Counted from the stretch's first letter, positions 46,667 through 58,882 are shown. The stretch: 64,000 bases of DNA from Siphonodentalium dalli (GCA_032622095.1 CP136061.1:17486991-17550990), one strand, 5' to 3'. Made by a program: numbers and translations. The notes: generated by a model from the letters alone, not told the origin.

Positions 46667-47154
46667 AGTTCCATGCTTGTTATTTCGATGAAAAAAATAA
46701 CGAATTCACGCAGGTCTCATTCTGATAACAGATGGTTAATTGGTACCTTTTATAGCTAAGAATCTTACACATAGAAACCGTTGCTAACCAAACATGATAC
46801 GAAAAATGCTCTTAGCTCATACCAGATATTTACAATGTACTATTCGGTATGAAATGTGATTGATATCCCATATTTCTGTTACATTATATACCAATTTACA
46901 TGGTATGGGTGATTTTTTTTAACAACCGTGTGGTTGCCTAGCAACCGTTGCCAAGGATGGTCATGCCATGCGTGTGATCATACCCGAAAACGATGAGTAT
47001 GGTCCAATGTAGATATGGGCCAAGTTTCCTGTTTGTTCAATATCTATCTCAATTTTAGCGCATGGTACTAGCACTGAGACGCATTTAAGATAATTATCAG
47101 TAATTAATCCAGGGTTTGGTGGAATTTCCCCATGGAAATCCAGTGGTGAAAGAG
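46001..47154. mobile_element. 1154-bp piggyBac-like non-autonomous element (TTAA duplication)
   Basis: TTAA is duplicated at 45997-46000 and 47155-47158. Ends ctctttgaac and ggtgaaagag are imperfect inverted repeats. Just inside the left end two small hairpins made of cccgctgtagcgggc / cccgctacagcgggc occur. The interior holds an (AT)n microsatellite and no transposase. TTAA target duplication is the hallmark of piggyBac-type transposition; family membership here is inferred from that. Confidence 0.8.
46595..46664. repeat. (AT)n microsatellite
   Basis: About 35 alternating AT pairs in the TTAA element. Confidence 0.99.
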
Positions 47155-47449
47155 TTAAACTGAAAAAAGACAATATAAACCAGAAATCTAACCACGGTGT
47201 ACATGCCATTCGGCCCCATTGTAGTTGCTTTTCGGCCATGGTGTACATGTGTACTTGACGGTCGGCCGTGGTGTACTTGCCCCTCGGCCGCGGTGCTCAA
47301 CTGCAGTTACAAACTCTGACACCGCCGCCGAACGGCAAACACACCGCGGTGCCAATGGACACTTGTTTTGTCCAGCAGGGCAGTATGATTGATCTTTTCA
47401 ATTTGAAAACAGAAACAATTCTTTTTCAATCCTAAATCAAATGATTAAA

Positions 47450-47866
47450 TTAATAATCTACATCTATCTACATCTACTTGATACTCCATCGCCCTCAATG
47501 TGATGAGGATTATGTGGAGGTCCAGGTGCTACCACGGCCGAGTAACTTTATAACCCTGTGGTGACTCCAGTAGCGTTCTTTAACGTGCACACACCGAGGC
47601 GTGTACACGGGTCAGCCATTAATGTCCGCGTCCGATCGGACAGCGTACTGCACCCACGACAACATACCTGGACAATTGTTGTAATGGGGGGAAGTCGGCA
47701 TTTTGCATTCGGATCTTGATTCAGTGATCTCGAATGAGACTTTTCAGCCTGACTAACTTGGTATCTGACCGAGTTCTGATTTTTGTCAGAATACCCTGAC
47801 CAGGTTGCGATCCCCGGTCCGATAGCACGAGAGACCAGTACGCTACCTCTCGGCCACCGACTTCCC
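47450..47866 (-). mobile_element. tRNA-derived SINE, intact reference copy
   Basis: Read on the - strand: head gggaagtcggtggccgagag, box-B-like ggggatcgcaacctgg, a middle block with gagatcactgaatcaagat, a 3' block with gtgtgtgcacgttaaagaac, and a tail of tagatgtagata repeats. Length about 417 bp. A RNA polymerase III promoter derived from a tRNA (Ser-like) is likely from the head, but the B box has changed from the tRNA consensus. It is the key for reading the split copy at 41171-44785. Confidence 0.85.
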
Positions 47867-49307
47867 AATGATAATCAAATACCTGTGCAACCTTTGATGA
47901 TTAGAGAACAAATTCAACAATGCCTCCAGTCCAAGCTCCTGTCGAAAGTGAAAGTGCAATAATCATGTCACAAACACAGTTTACACATGATGTCATGAAA
48001 TTGAATACACCTAAGTGTTTGTCGACGCCGATGCCGGCTCTAAATAAAAGTGTAATGTCGCGCTTCTTCGTTGTTTCTCAGTGGATGTGAATGCGATTTG
48101 GTATGTGTGTCCGGGTTGGGTCATGGATGATATTGTGTATTATTGATTATCGCACATGCACATTTGATTTGTTTTTTTAATTTACAAATTTCGAGTAGAA
48201 GATTTGTTTACAATCGAGATGGCTAATCACAAACTGTGCCACGGTAATATTTTACCGAATGCCATGTTATCAGACTAGAAAGGCTGTGATTAAACCTCGA
48301 TTAATCTATTATTTGATTGAGTCTCTGAATGACTCAGTGAGGACAATTAAAAAGTGATCATCGGCAATCGTTGTTGTTGTTGTACTTGTATGGAAATTCC
48401 TCCGTCGCGGTTGTCTTCGGAGCACGCTGCTCTCCTAACTCAGTACCGTTACTAACAGTCGATTGTGTTGAAGTTGAAGTGAAGAAAACGTAATTCTTCG
48501 ATCAGTTTCTGCTGGATTCTGCGCAGTAACCTCCCGGAAGTCACGTGTGAAATTTACAAAAAAGCATACACGCTATTTTCGCTCTTGGTATAGAAATATA
48601 TATATATATATAGAAATATAGAAAAATTATATGACGTCATAATTCACATGCATTTAGGTATAAACACCCACTGGGGTGGTTGCTATTATATCTAATATAT
48701 ATTTGAGGAAAGTTTGTGTGTATTTTTAAAATATTCGGGTCCGGATCACTCGTCCAATTCGGAATATGCAATACAAAATTTAGAGCGCTGGAAAACAAAA
48801 ACCTCGGTTTATTCATCCTGGTGTATAGTGTGTCCTTATTTATGGGCGGTAACTGCTCAGGGAAAGCGCGGACAAAAGTTTGATGCCCGTGGGCAGTAGG
48901 GCATATCGAGGTATGCATACGGTGCACTTTTCGATGCTCTGCTCCTGGTAATTTCCGAGATAATAAAATGACATTTTTCCATATAAAGGGAGATAACTCC
49001 ACCGGGTAAACGCAGACAATATTCATTGTATGTCGATAGGTTAGAACCAATTGACCCCAACATACATACAAACTATCAGTTCGATTCTCCCCATACTTTC
49101 AGATATTAAGGCGTTGCAAAAGTGTTGAGTATAATAACAATAATAATGAAAAATAATCGTTAAAGGACCATAACTCCGTTCAGAAACCTTTGACCGATAT
49201 GCGGATACCTTTATTTTTAGTAGATGTTAGATGCCTACATTCGCTAGATATTTCGCGTTCCTATTGCAATTAGTTTCTGAGTATTTCAAAATAAACGGAA
49301 AACGGTC
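47867..49307. other. Unassigned stretch
   Basis: A - strand frame of 144 codons (48637-49071) has no domain and overlaps other frames. A short (ta)n run is near 48598. The word aaagggagataactcc at 48984 is typical of molluscan repeats. No gene supported. Confidence 0.3.
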
Positions 49308-50962
49308 GCAATAGAAAAACAATATACTTCCTTGGTTACACCATGGAAGTATAATAATAGGGAAAATCATGAGTGGAAAGAATCGCTAAGGACGGAAAAT
49401 ATGAAGTATGGTGATTATAAGTTGTCCTAACATGTGTAGGTTGATCTCAACTGTGTGGACGTGACCCACCCTGCCTCGAAATTGGGTGACGGGATTGGGA
49501 AAACATCAACCCTGGCACAAAATGCGAAGTTTCAGGGCCCGTAACTTCCTTAGTTTCCAACGGATTTTAAAATTGTTTTTAGTTTTGTGATCTGCTGCTG
49601 ACATAAATTGCACAATACAAATCTCATCTGATTCCGAGACGGATAACACTTTGGTTATTGGAAAGCATATGGGCCCAAAATCTCCGCCATTTTCCAACTG
49701 ATTCACGATCTGTTTTCAGTTTCGTGATCAACGGGTTTGGTAGATGTTATATACCAAGATTCATCTGATTCGGAGAACAATAAAAAATGGTACCGCGGAC
49801 CACCCCTCCCCTGACCCACAATACTGAACCGACAATGGCAAAATTTGGCCCACCGCGTGCCCTCTTCAGTCCGTACGCATTTTCGTATCAGATAACATCC
49901 AATGTTCCATATCTTCGGAGGAGATGTGTTATCAAGCACATGGAGCCAAAATTGCAAAGTTTGAAGGCCCGAAATTCTTTCAGTTTCTACATCGGCTGAT
50001 GTAGTAGATATTATATTCCAAGTTTCATCTGATTCCGAGAAGAATTGGTACCACGGACCACCCCTCCCCAGACCCACAATAATGAACAGACACTGGCAAT
50101 ATTTGGCCCACCGCGTGCCCTATTCAGTCCGCACATATTGGCATATCAGATGACATCCAAACTTCGTCATCTTCACAGGAGATGTGTTATCAAGCACATG
50201 GGCCCAAATTGCAAATTTCGAGGGTCCGTAACTCTTGCAATTCTTCTCGGATTTCAAAAATCCTTTCCAGTATGGGTTTGTTTTCGTTCAGGGAATCCAT
50301 ATACTTCAATAGATGAATGCCAATCAAAAAAAAAAATTTGGCAAAATTTTTGCCCCCACCTCAGTGTCAAAATATATGGCCGACCCTGTCCAATCTTCTT
50401 TCTCGGACTAAACTTACAACGATCAACACGAATATAAAACCAAATGCCGCAATAGAAAAACAATATACTTCCTTGGTTACACCATGGAAGTATAATAATA
50501 GGGAAAATCATGAGTGGAAAGAATCGCAGTTCAGGGACGGAAAATATGAAGTATGGTGATTATAAGTTGTACTAACATGTGTAGGTTGATCTCAACTGTG
50601 TGGACGTGACCCAACCCTTGCCTCGAAATTTGGTGACGGGATTGGGAAAACATCAACCCTAGCACAAAATGCGAAACTTCGTTAGTTTCCAACGGATCTT
50701 AAAATTGTTTTTAGTTGTATGATCTGCTGCTGACATAGATTGCACAATACAAATTTTATCTGATTCCGAGACGGATAACACTTTGGTTATTGGACGGCCA
50801 CAATCTCCGCCATTTTCCAACGGATTCACGATATGTTTTCAGTTTCGTGATCAACGGGTTTGGTAGATGTTATATTCCAAGATTCATCTGATTCGGAGAA
50901 CAATAAAACAAATGGTATCGCGGACCACCCCTCCCCTGACCCACAATACTGAACCGACACTG
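49308..50962. repeat. Duplicated repeat block (about 520 bp, two copies) with internal tandem units
   Basis: The block from caatagaaaaacaatatact to cccacaatactgaaccgaca occurs at 49308-49838 and 50446-50962 with small gaps. Between them, a piece with ggaccacccctcccc and cccaccgcgtgcccta recurs at 49796 and 50056, about 258 bp apart. The second copy is cut at 50962 where the - strand retrotransposon begins. Open frames across it are not genes. Confidence 0.9.
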
Positions 50963-50979
50963 AATAGTAAGAGCTCTTC

Positions 50980-52617
50980 GTCGTCCAGTTCATTTGCCCA
51001 AAGAGAAAACAATATTCCGAATTCGTCAATCATCTCGTACCACATGTTGTTTCGACACTCCCTTAAAGCAGTGTGGTTACAGTGAATGATAATATGTTTT
51101 GGCTCATCTTCATTGCTGTTGTTACATAGCGTAAAGACATTTGCTTTTCTTGATGCTGTTTCGGCGATTAGTTTTGCGATTGTATAAAAGGTGACTTTTT
51201 TCTCTGGGTACATGCTGTAGGCTTTCCATATAAGGGATGGTTGCAAGCAGGTTTGCATTTGACTACATCCAACCAGGGACAGATCATTTGAAATGTCCTC
51301 ATGCCAGAAAAGAATGAATTGTTATATGAGAACTCTTGGGCGAGGTGCGAATAGAGTCTGTTTACAAATATCTCTTTGCATGCTTTGGACGGCGAAAGGC
51401 GACAAAGACTTCCAAATAGACTCAACCTACATGCATCAATGAACGAACAAATTGGGCGCATGCCCAGTAGGCCCAAAGCGATACACATTCTTGTCCTAAC
51501 AGGGAGGCTTTGGATACGCTTCAGACAGAATCGGTGGATCTTTTCAATGGATAATGTGTCAGAGACGGTCATGCCACAAAGAAACTCAGTACCATATAGA
51601 CCTTTTGGTAGAACAACCGACTTATAAATAATTTCGCAGCTTAATGGGGTGATTCCTCCAGCATACAGACCAGGTATTACTAAGGAGAAAATATGTTGAT
51701 CTGATTTTGTCCCAGACTTTCTCAGCTATATCTTTGACGAAGTTTTGATTACAGATGTGTGAGTTTATTTCGTCCGTTTCTGACACACTGCCATCGTTAA
51801 GCATCCAATGTATGTTAATGCCATCGCTATATCTAGCTGATTCATTGAATACAATGACTTTGCATTTAGTGGGGTTATACAGAAAACGCCATTTCTGGCT
51901 GTACGAAGAGCAGATGTAACCCAAGCGTTTTAGGCCGTAACTAGAGGGTGACATTAACGTCATGTCGTCAGCCTGTGTTGGAGACGAACAATTTGTGAAG
52001 ATAAGGCGGAAACAAAAGTTTGTAGCCTCGATTGCGTGCAATAAGTCATCGATATACATCATGTAGAGAAGAGGAGAGAGTATACTTCACTGCCTCGCTC
52101 CCTGTTTTATTTCAATTGTTCTGGCACGTTTAACAATACATGTTATACCACTGAGAAACTCCTTTAATACAAGACATATTTTACCCTGAAAACCACGGAG
52201 GTGCAATTTCAACAATAATCCGTTTATCCAGACTGTTTCAAATGCCTTACGCACGTCTAAGAAACAAGCTAACAGCTTGGTATGTTGTTCTTTGGTATAA
52301 TTAATACTTTCATGTAATATGTATGAAATATGTATTGATAAGGTTTGGTGTGTTACACTCCATACGGCATAAGATAACTTTTTCTAATGATTTGTATATC
52401 ACTGGAAGAAGAGTTATTGCTCTGTAACTATCAAAAAGTGTTTTCGGCTTATTTCCACCTTTGTGCAAAGAAACCATCATACCGATTTTGGCTGTTGGAG
52501 GTATGTATTGAAACTCATTTTGCTCAATACATGTGCCATACATTCTTTTAGTTTGTTACCTCCATAAACGATATGTTCATAGCATACTATGTCGGGTCCC
52601 GGGGCTTTACCCATATT
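50980..52617 (-). pseudogene. Reverse transcriptase and C-terminal Cys/His tail, broken
   Basis: Near 52600 the frame reads NMGKAPGPDIVCYEHIVYGG, then after a frameshift IPPTAKIGMMVSLHKGG and SYRAITLLPVIYKSLEKVI, typical RT fingers. The turn motif reads QGARQ-stop-SILSPLLY: a TGA at 52087-52089 replaces the usual Gly. The palm follows with MMYIDDLL and, further, QADDMTLMSPS. The tail (51572-50980) ends with NVFTLCNNSNEDEPKHIIIH and C-x-H-type residues. Several frameshifts make it non-functional. Confidence 0.85.
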
Positions 52618-53229
52618 GAGAACTTGACATTCAAAAAGCACATATCCATAATCTGCTCCAAATTATCACATGCAATCTACTGCATCAATAAGGTAAAACA
52701 TTTTTTCCCAAGTAAAGCATTGAAAACATTGTACTATGCACCGACTCAAAGCCACTTAGTTTATGGTATCCAAATATGGGGTCATGTTCCGGAAGTCAAG
52801 AAAATATTCCTATTACAAAAAAAGAGCAATGCGTACAATATGCAATAAGAAGTATAGGAGTCACACAGATCCACTCTTTAAAAGAGAGAATATCTTGAAA
52901 ATATATGACTTACACACACTCAATTCCTCCATTTTCACGCATGACTGGTGTTATAACCGCCTGACTGCGTCTTTTGGAATGATGTACAAGAAACGAGCAA
53001 AATCAACACCAAGACACCCGAATCCCATACTGTTAGAACTACCTAGAACTGACTGGTCAGGTAAATTGTCACACCACGCCTACCCCACAACATGGAACAA
53101 CATGGAAAAAGACTATACATCTTACCAAAGCAGGCACACGTCGAAGAAGCGCTTACAGATAGCAATGCTCAGAAATTACCAAGAAAATGTACGCTGTAAA
53201 AACAAAGGATGCCCCGACTGTGCTCTATA
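52618..53229 (+). pseudogene. 5'-truncated non-LTR RT C-terminal fragment
   Basis: Reads KKHISIICSKLSHAIYCINK, then KALKTLYYAPTQSHLVYGIQ and, after one frameshift near 52820, TICNKKYRSHTDPLFKRENI through to a stop at 53228. This is the thumb and end of an ORF2 of another non-LTR family (it lacks the Cys/His tail of its neighbours but ends with RCKNKGCPDCAL). The start at 52618 abuts the - strand RT, so it is an insertion or a rearrangement junction. Confidence 0.8.
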
Positions 53230-53629
53230 AATAATATGACTATTCATTGTTATACTCGATGCAAAATCATAATTGTTCTCGTCACTAACATACATATAAA
53301 CATTACATATATGTAATACTGTTAATTTGAATATCCAAACACCTCACTCAACAAACAAAAACAAAAAGACTTTCCAGTGATATATATAGATAATTCCTAT
53401 CTTACTTACTTAACTAAAGACGGTGGTATCTTACAATTCGTCTGGATTGTCTCACAACCACATCAATACTTGTCTATGATATGCCCCAAAACTAGTTTCT
53501 AGTTAGTTTTATACACGATAATGCATGTAGTCTGTACGTATGCGTGGATAAAATACAATCCATCTATGCAAATAATTATAGTGATACTTGTTTTAGGGGG
53601 TAGCAGGAAGACAGCCCGATAGGGCTAGG
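53230..53629. other. Probable 3' untranslated part of the + strand fragment
   Basis: AT-rich, non-coding, between the stop at 53228 and the resumption of the - strand element. A short palindrome agcccgatagggct lies at 53611. Confidence 0.45.
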
Positions 53630-55037
53630 CTAACACCAACAATATATACGGTTATTTACATATGTCAGATTGTCAGAGAATGAATTAACATATTCACGAT
53701 GGGCCTGGTCAAAGGTGCCTGATTCCAGTGGATAGTATAAACGTTCATAGTATTCGGCCCACGCGTTTGTGATTTCTTGCGGATTTCTTAGTGTGGAACC
53801 ATCGAACGTAAACAAATTGTTGTTATCGGAATTACTTTTCGCCTTGCGCCGATTGAATAGTCTGAAAAACATTTCCTGTTTCATCTCGGCCGCGTTGTCA
53901 ATAACGTCGTTTTGATCTGACAAGAATTTCGTGTTAGATTTACGAAGCTTCAACACAGTTTTGATAACCACTTATAGACTCTGAAGCAAGGAATTTTTTC
54001 CAGTTTAGTGCATAGCCTGGACTTTCTGCTGGGATATATTTCGAAGTGATCTCGATGCTTAATTTCACAGGTCTATGATTTGAGTAATCTAAAGCGGAGT
54101 CAGATAGAACCTGTGTCCCCGTAACGAGAGGGAGGTTATTTTTATGTATTAATATATGGTCTATTATTGTACCAGGTCCACCAGTTGCAGAGACGTGGGT
54201 TGCTATCAGGCGTGTGAGTGGATCAGAATAGTTAACAGAGACCAGTTTGCTGCGTGAAAGAAATTTCGAGAAACTACGGTTTCTGGCATCAGTTTTCTGG
54301 ATATTTCCGTTTAGATCACACATTATAATGACATTCCCCATTGTGGAATAATAATCTACAAGTTCATCTAATGTATCGATGTAATTTCGATAGAATTCGA
54401 CAGTATAGTTAGTTGACGGAAGGTATACTTGAAAAATGCATGTGTACTGTGAGTCGGCTAGCTGCAATTGAATCCCGCATATTCTATCATCATTCAGTTG
54501 GATGATCGAGACGACACTATCCAGCTTCTGGTGCCAGAAAATTGCTACTACCCCTTTATCGCGACCCCTCTCTATCGGAATTCGCTGCGAGAAATCACAA
54601 ACGGCGTGGTACCGGTATGAGTTACTGATTGTGTCAAGAATATGCACATTATGGTTATGAAGCCAGTGCTCGCTGATACCTAGTATGTCTACATCCTGAA
54701 ATGCGAGTAACTGTGACATGTAATGAGTACTTCCCATCGCCCCAGTGGCGTTCCATGTGATACTATTCAACATGGTCTCAGTGTCAAATTCCACTAACAA
54801 CAATAAGACAATACAGCGTGTAAGTACGCGCGACTTGAACATGTTTTTCAAATTATTATTAATATTATTAATATGCCCGATAGGAATCAGACTGATCTCT
54901 ATTTCTATAATTAGATCGATGCGACTTCGATGGGTTTTTTTCGTCGAATGATCTTTTGGAAAGCCATTGTCTGCAGAAAACGTTAGGCGACCAGAATCCA
55001 TCTTCAAAGACGGCATCGAAGTCATCAATGTGCACAT
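53630..55037 (-). pseudogene. APE endonuclease domain and linker of ORF2
   Basis: A long frame carries SITWNATGAMGSTHYM, VDILGISEHWLHNHN, VIIMCDLNGNI, GTIIDHILIHKN and SNHRPVKLSIEI: the Asn, Glu, Asp-x-Asn, Asp-His and Ser-Asn-His blocks of APE endonucleases in order. The SNH in place of the usual SDH is notable because the Asp is generally catalytic. A frame change near 53960 leads to the linker (53971-53630) with AWAEYYERLYYP. The upstream part of this frame overlaps ORF1 in another frame. Confidence 0.85.
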
Positions 55038-56225
55038 TTATTCTAGCCGAAGCGGGTGAATCGTAACGACCACCTCTGCTAAGGATTTTTACCACAAAAT
55101 GTCGAATTCCGTATTTGTCTAAGTAGCGCGACAACACAGATGCGTCAACTGCCACATCGAGATTCCCGACAAATACATGCCTTGTTTTGATCGGGTGACT
55201 GTTTTGCTTTTGTGCGAATCTTTTGCAAGAGATCTTCTCCTTCACCCTCTCTAACGAATCTTTTGTAGTCGGGAGAACCCCTTCTATTGTAATCTGGTGT
55301 GCGCTCTCTGCGGTGTGAATGACGCTCACGTTGAATATGCCGGTTTGCGGAATCGTCGCTTGATCTCTATCGTCAGAATTGTGCCGTGGGTTTCGTTGAT
55401 GTCGTCCACAGTTATGTTCTCGAGTCCGCTATTGGTTTATTGAAATTCGAGATTATCATATTCGTGTGGGTTAAGCACAACATATTTAGAGTTATCTCTC
55501 TTGTATGATGTGCCCATGCTTGTCTTTGTGGATGTCCGTTTATCATCAGTCGGAGTTGACGTTTCCTTAGGATGAATCTTGGACCGAGACGGTAATGATG
55601 AGGACAAGTGTTCAGCAGCTGAGGCAGGCTGAGTGTCTACGGTACTCTGTGTATCGCCGTTTGCACTTGCACCTTTTGAGTTTTGCGATCGGTCGGTGTT
55701 TGCATTCATAGCTTTCCATGTAACTTGGGCGAATCGATTTAGCTCACCATAAACATGCTGTACAAATTCCCGGAGGTCCGCCTTCAAGTTATCCACACAT
55801 ATATGTTCACAATCACACGGTCCGTCATTTCATTTTCAAGACTTGGAACTACTCTTGTTCGCCTTGTGTGTGTCCTCAAGTGATTTAATTCTGCCACTTA
55901 GTAAAGCGATAGATCCCTTGGCTGAATTGCGTTGATTGAGAAACATCTCGCATTTATCTAAAATAGATGAAATGTCTTGCTTCATGGTTTTAATTTCTGC
56001 TTTTATTCTGGAAACCCCATTGCATTGATCACTCTCGATTCTTACCACCGCCAGCTGATTCGAATTGGAAACGCTCTCCACGGACTCTAGTCGACAAAGC
56101 ATTTCATGGAACTTTACCTCGTTGGTGATCACTCGAGCAGATATGTCAGATGCAACGGTATCAATCTTTGTCTGCATTTGGTCGCGGGACTGTTGCAATA
56201 AGTTCACCGTAGCAGCAAGTTGCAC
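54868..56225 (-). pseudogene. ORF1 with coiled coil and RRM-like domain
   Basis: Three consecutive segments. 56225-55836: a helical, probably coiled-coil stretch (NLLQQSRDQMQTKIDTVASD). 55796-55437: a helix (DLREFVQHVYGELNRFAQ) followed by a Ser/Thr-rich linker. 55329-54868: HVFVGNLDVAVDASVLSRYL then KYGIRHFVVKIL, which fits the beta-alpha-beta start of an RNA-recognition-like fold, and a basic end. ORF1 proteins of several non-LTR elements bind RNA through such domains. Frame breaks lie between the segments. Confidence 0.7.
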
Positions 56226-56409
56226 GTTGGTGTTGGACTGTTGAGATCGTTCCTTATCAGCATCACCATAGGTTGACTTGATTGGTTGACTTGATGAGGT
56301 TTTTGGAGTAGTAAATTTACGATATGATCAGCCTTTTCATCGAGAATACATAGGAAGAGTTGATATATATCATTGGCCAGTTGTTTTGATACAAATAACG
56401 AATAAAAGG

Positions 56410-58504
56410 AAAATTATTGTCATGGATGATGAGTTATTTATCGAATCGTCTACAGAGGGTCAAAGTCGGCTGTGACCTTTCTGGTTATCACCCGTTGGAG
56501 GCAGGGGTTCCCCGGGGATCTGTGCTAGGTCCCATGATGTTTTAGTCTACGTTAACGATATTGCCGATCGAATCTGTTCTTTAACTAGATTATTTGCCGA
56601 TGATACATGCATATCGCTCTCAGGTGACAACGCTGAAGATTTACAACTAGTACTAAATCACGACCTCGATCAATTATCAAAATGGGCACGGAATTGGCTA
56701 GTAGATTTCAATCCACAGAAAACTAATGCTTTATTGTAATTTTTCATGGGACGAGCATATCGCTTCCATATACAATAAAGCCTCATCAAGGTTGTCACAA
56801 TTAAGAAAATTGAAATGGGTACTCAACAGAAAAACGCTAGAGATTATGTACAAATCATACATACATCCACTATTGGAGTATGCCGGCCCGGTATGGGCAA
56901 ATGAAAAAAACTGGAAGATATAAACCTTGATGCCGCTCGTATAGTTGCCGGGTGTACGCGATCAGTCTCAAATGAATGTGTATTAACAGAGCTCGGTTGG
57001 GATACTCTGTCCATTCGCACACTCAAAAGGAAAATGACAATTTTCCACAAAATTGTAAATCGAATACGCACCGCAATATCTTACTGCGAAGTTACCTAAA
57101 TATGTAGGCCAAATAAGCAAATATCCTTTCAGAAATTCGTCTGACCTTGTTACAATACAATCCACTCCTTCATATAAAGCAACATCTCTTCCTGCGTGTG
57201 TAAATGTCTGGAACTCGATAGACAAGGAAAAAAGATACAAATCATGTGAACAATTCATAAATAATATCTTCCCACCAATACCTACACCACCCAAGTATTT
57301 TAATCACGGAAACAGAAGTGTAAATGTTATTCAGTGTAGAATGCGATGCAGATGTAGTGATTTAAACGGCGATAAATACGTTAAGCATATTGCCCAATCG
57401 CCTATGTGTGTCTGTGGATACCCGGTCGAAAATGCACAACATTTCTTTTTCGAATGTAATCTATACAGGGGTCAACGAGAAATTCTATCCTACTCTTTAT
57501 CGCAATTTGGTAGTATATCAGTAATAACGATTCTCTTCGGCGACCCATCATACACTCACAAGCAAAATACATTAATATTCCACGCGACCCATGATACACT
57601 CACAAGCAAAATACATTAATATTCCACGCGACCCATCATACACTCACAAGCAAAATACATTAATATTCCATGCGACCCATCATACACTCACAAGCAAAAT
57701 ACATTAATATTCCACGCGACACATCATACACTCACAAGCAAAATACATTAATATTCCATGCGACCCATCATACACTCACAAGCAAAATACATTAATATTC
57801 CATGCGACCCATCATACACTCACAAGCAAAATACATTAATATTCCACGCGACACATCATACACTCACAAGCAAAATACATTAATATTCCATGCGACCCAT
57901 CATACACTCACAAGCAAAATACATTAATATTCCACGCGACACATCATACACTCACAAGCAAAATACATTAATATTCCACGCGACCCATCATACACTCACA
58001 AGCAAAATACATTAATATTCCACGCGACACATCATACACTCACAAGCAAAATACATTAATATTCCATGCGACCCATCATACACTCACAAGCAAAATACAT
58101 TAATATTCCACGCGACACATCATACACTCACAAGCAAAATACATTAATATTCCACGCGACCCATCATACACTCACAAGCAAAATACATTAATATTCCACG
58201 CGACACGTCATACACTCACAAGCAAAATACATTAATATTCCACGCGACCCATCATACACTCACAAGCAAAATACATTAATATTCCACGCGACCCCTCATA
58301 CAGTCACAAGCAAAATACATTAATATTCCACGCGACCCATCATACACTCACAAGCAAAATACATTAATATTCCACGCGACCCACCATACACTCACAAGCA
58401 CAATACATTAATATTCCACGCGACCCATCATACACCCACAAGCAAAATACATTAATGTTCCACGCAACCCAGAAATTAATTCGTGATAGCAACCGTTTCT
58501 CTTG
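56410..58504 (+). pseudogene. 5'-truncated non-LTR RT fragment with an internal minisatellite
   Basis: Begins in the RT at SYLSNRLQRVKVGCDLSGYH, followed by GVPRGSVLGPMMF, FADDTCISLS and WARNWLVDFNPQKTNA. After frame changes it continues KLKWVLNRKTLEIMYKSYIH and the Cys/His tail MCVCGYPVENAQHFFFEC (57400). It is close in style to the element at 11580-14904. The final codons LFGDPSYTHKQNTLIFHAT are repeated by a 44-bp array (57540-58463); the original end QKLIRDSNRFS and a TGA resume at 58470-58504. Confidence 0.85.
57540..58471. repeat. 44-bp minisatellite, exactly 21 units, in an RT open frame
   Basis: Units start every 44 bp from 57540 to 58464 without a single indel; the core is catacactcacaagcaaaat. 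Substitutions are few (cgacccatc / cgacacatc, ccacg / ccatg) and alternate along the array, suggesting duplication of multi-unit blocks. The 8-bp word gcgaccca sits at both ends of the founding unit. Confidence 0.97.
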
Positions 58505-58878
58505 ATTTATATAAGTGTCACCCCCCTTTTTGACCCAAACGAATATACTATGTGGTTTAAATTTTTTTTTTTTATATCAAACACTATCGCATCGACAGCT
58601 CCCAAATATGACAGCTCAATAAATGTATATAATTATTTGTAGACATTTACTTTATATATTTTGTTTTTCTATGATTAATTGCCATGATTGAAAATTATAT
58701 TAATGTACATACTTCACTGTTTGTGTATTACTGTGGGAGTGGAGCAATGATTAAGTGCCATCACTTGTGCTCCGATCCCTTTGTGATATAACTGTTCCAA
58801 TAACATATGTTTAATCTAACATTAGCACTGCGTCGAATGAAGTCAAGACCCCGGAACGTGCCATGAATCTCTGCTCTC
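58505..58878. other. Probable 3' untranslated part of the RT fragment
   Basis: AT-rich sequence after the ORF stop and before the TTAA element. No separate feature seen. Confidence 0.4.
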
Positions 58879-58882
58879 TTAA

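Larger units (their letters stand above)
45840..47380. mobile_element. CCCTGCTG TIR element interrupted by a TTAA insertion
   Basis: Left end ccctgctgtgcaaaacaagt and right end acttgttttgtccagcaggg are inverted. Left part 45840-46000 and right part 47155-47380 align without a gap to the copy at 40550-40860, apart from the 1154-bp insert between them. No coding frame. Confidence 0.9.
50963..56290 (-). mobile_element. Two-ORF non-LTR retrotransposon, degraded and interrupted
   Basis: On the - strand: ORF1 (56225-54868) with coiled coil and RRM-like domain, APE endonuclease (about 54780-53990), linker (53971-53630), then RT (52617-51622) and a Cys/His tail (to about 50980). About 1 kb of + strand sequence (52618-53629) interrupts it just before the RT and some 25-30 RT residues seem lost at the junction. 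That both parts are one element is an inference from order and style. Clade not assigned. Confidence 0.75.

Noticed and set aside
47800-47866. tRNA-Ser-like gene
   Set aside because: The A- and B-box-like blocks are present, but the cloverleaf cannot be completed and the sequence is the head of a repeated SINE.
48637-49071. 144-codon frame on the - strand
   Set aside because: No domain, no splice context, and two other frames overlap it. Its composition does not set it apart from the flanks.
57540-58471. CRISPR-like regular array
   Set aside because: The 44-bp units abut directly with no unique spacers, and the genome is eukaryotic. The same holds for the 31-, 51- and 54-bp arrays.
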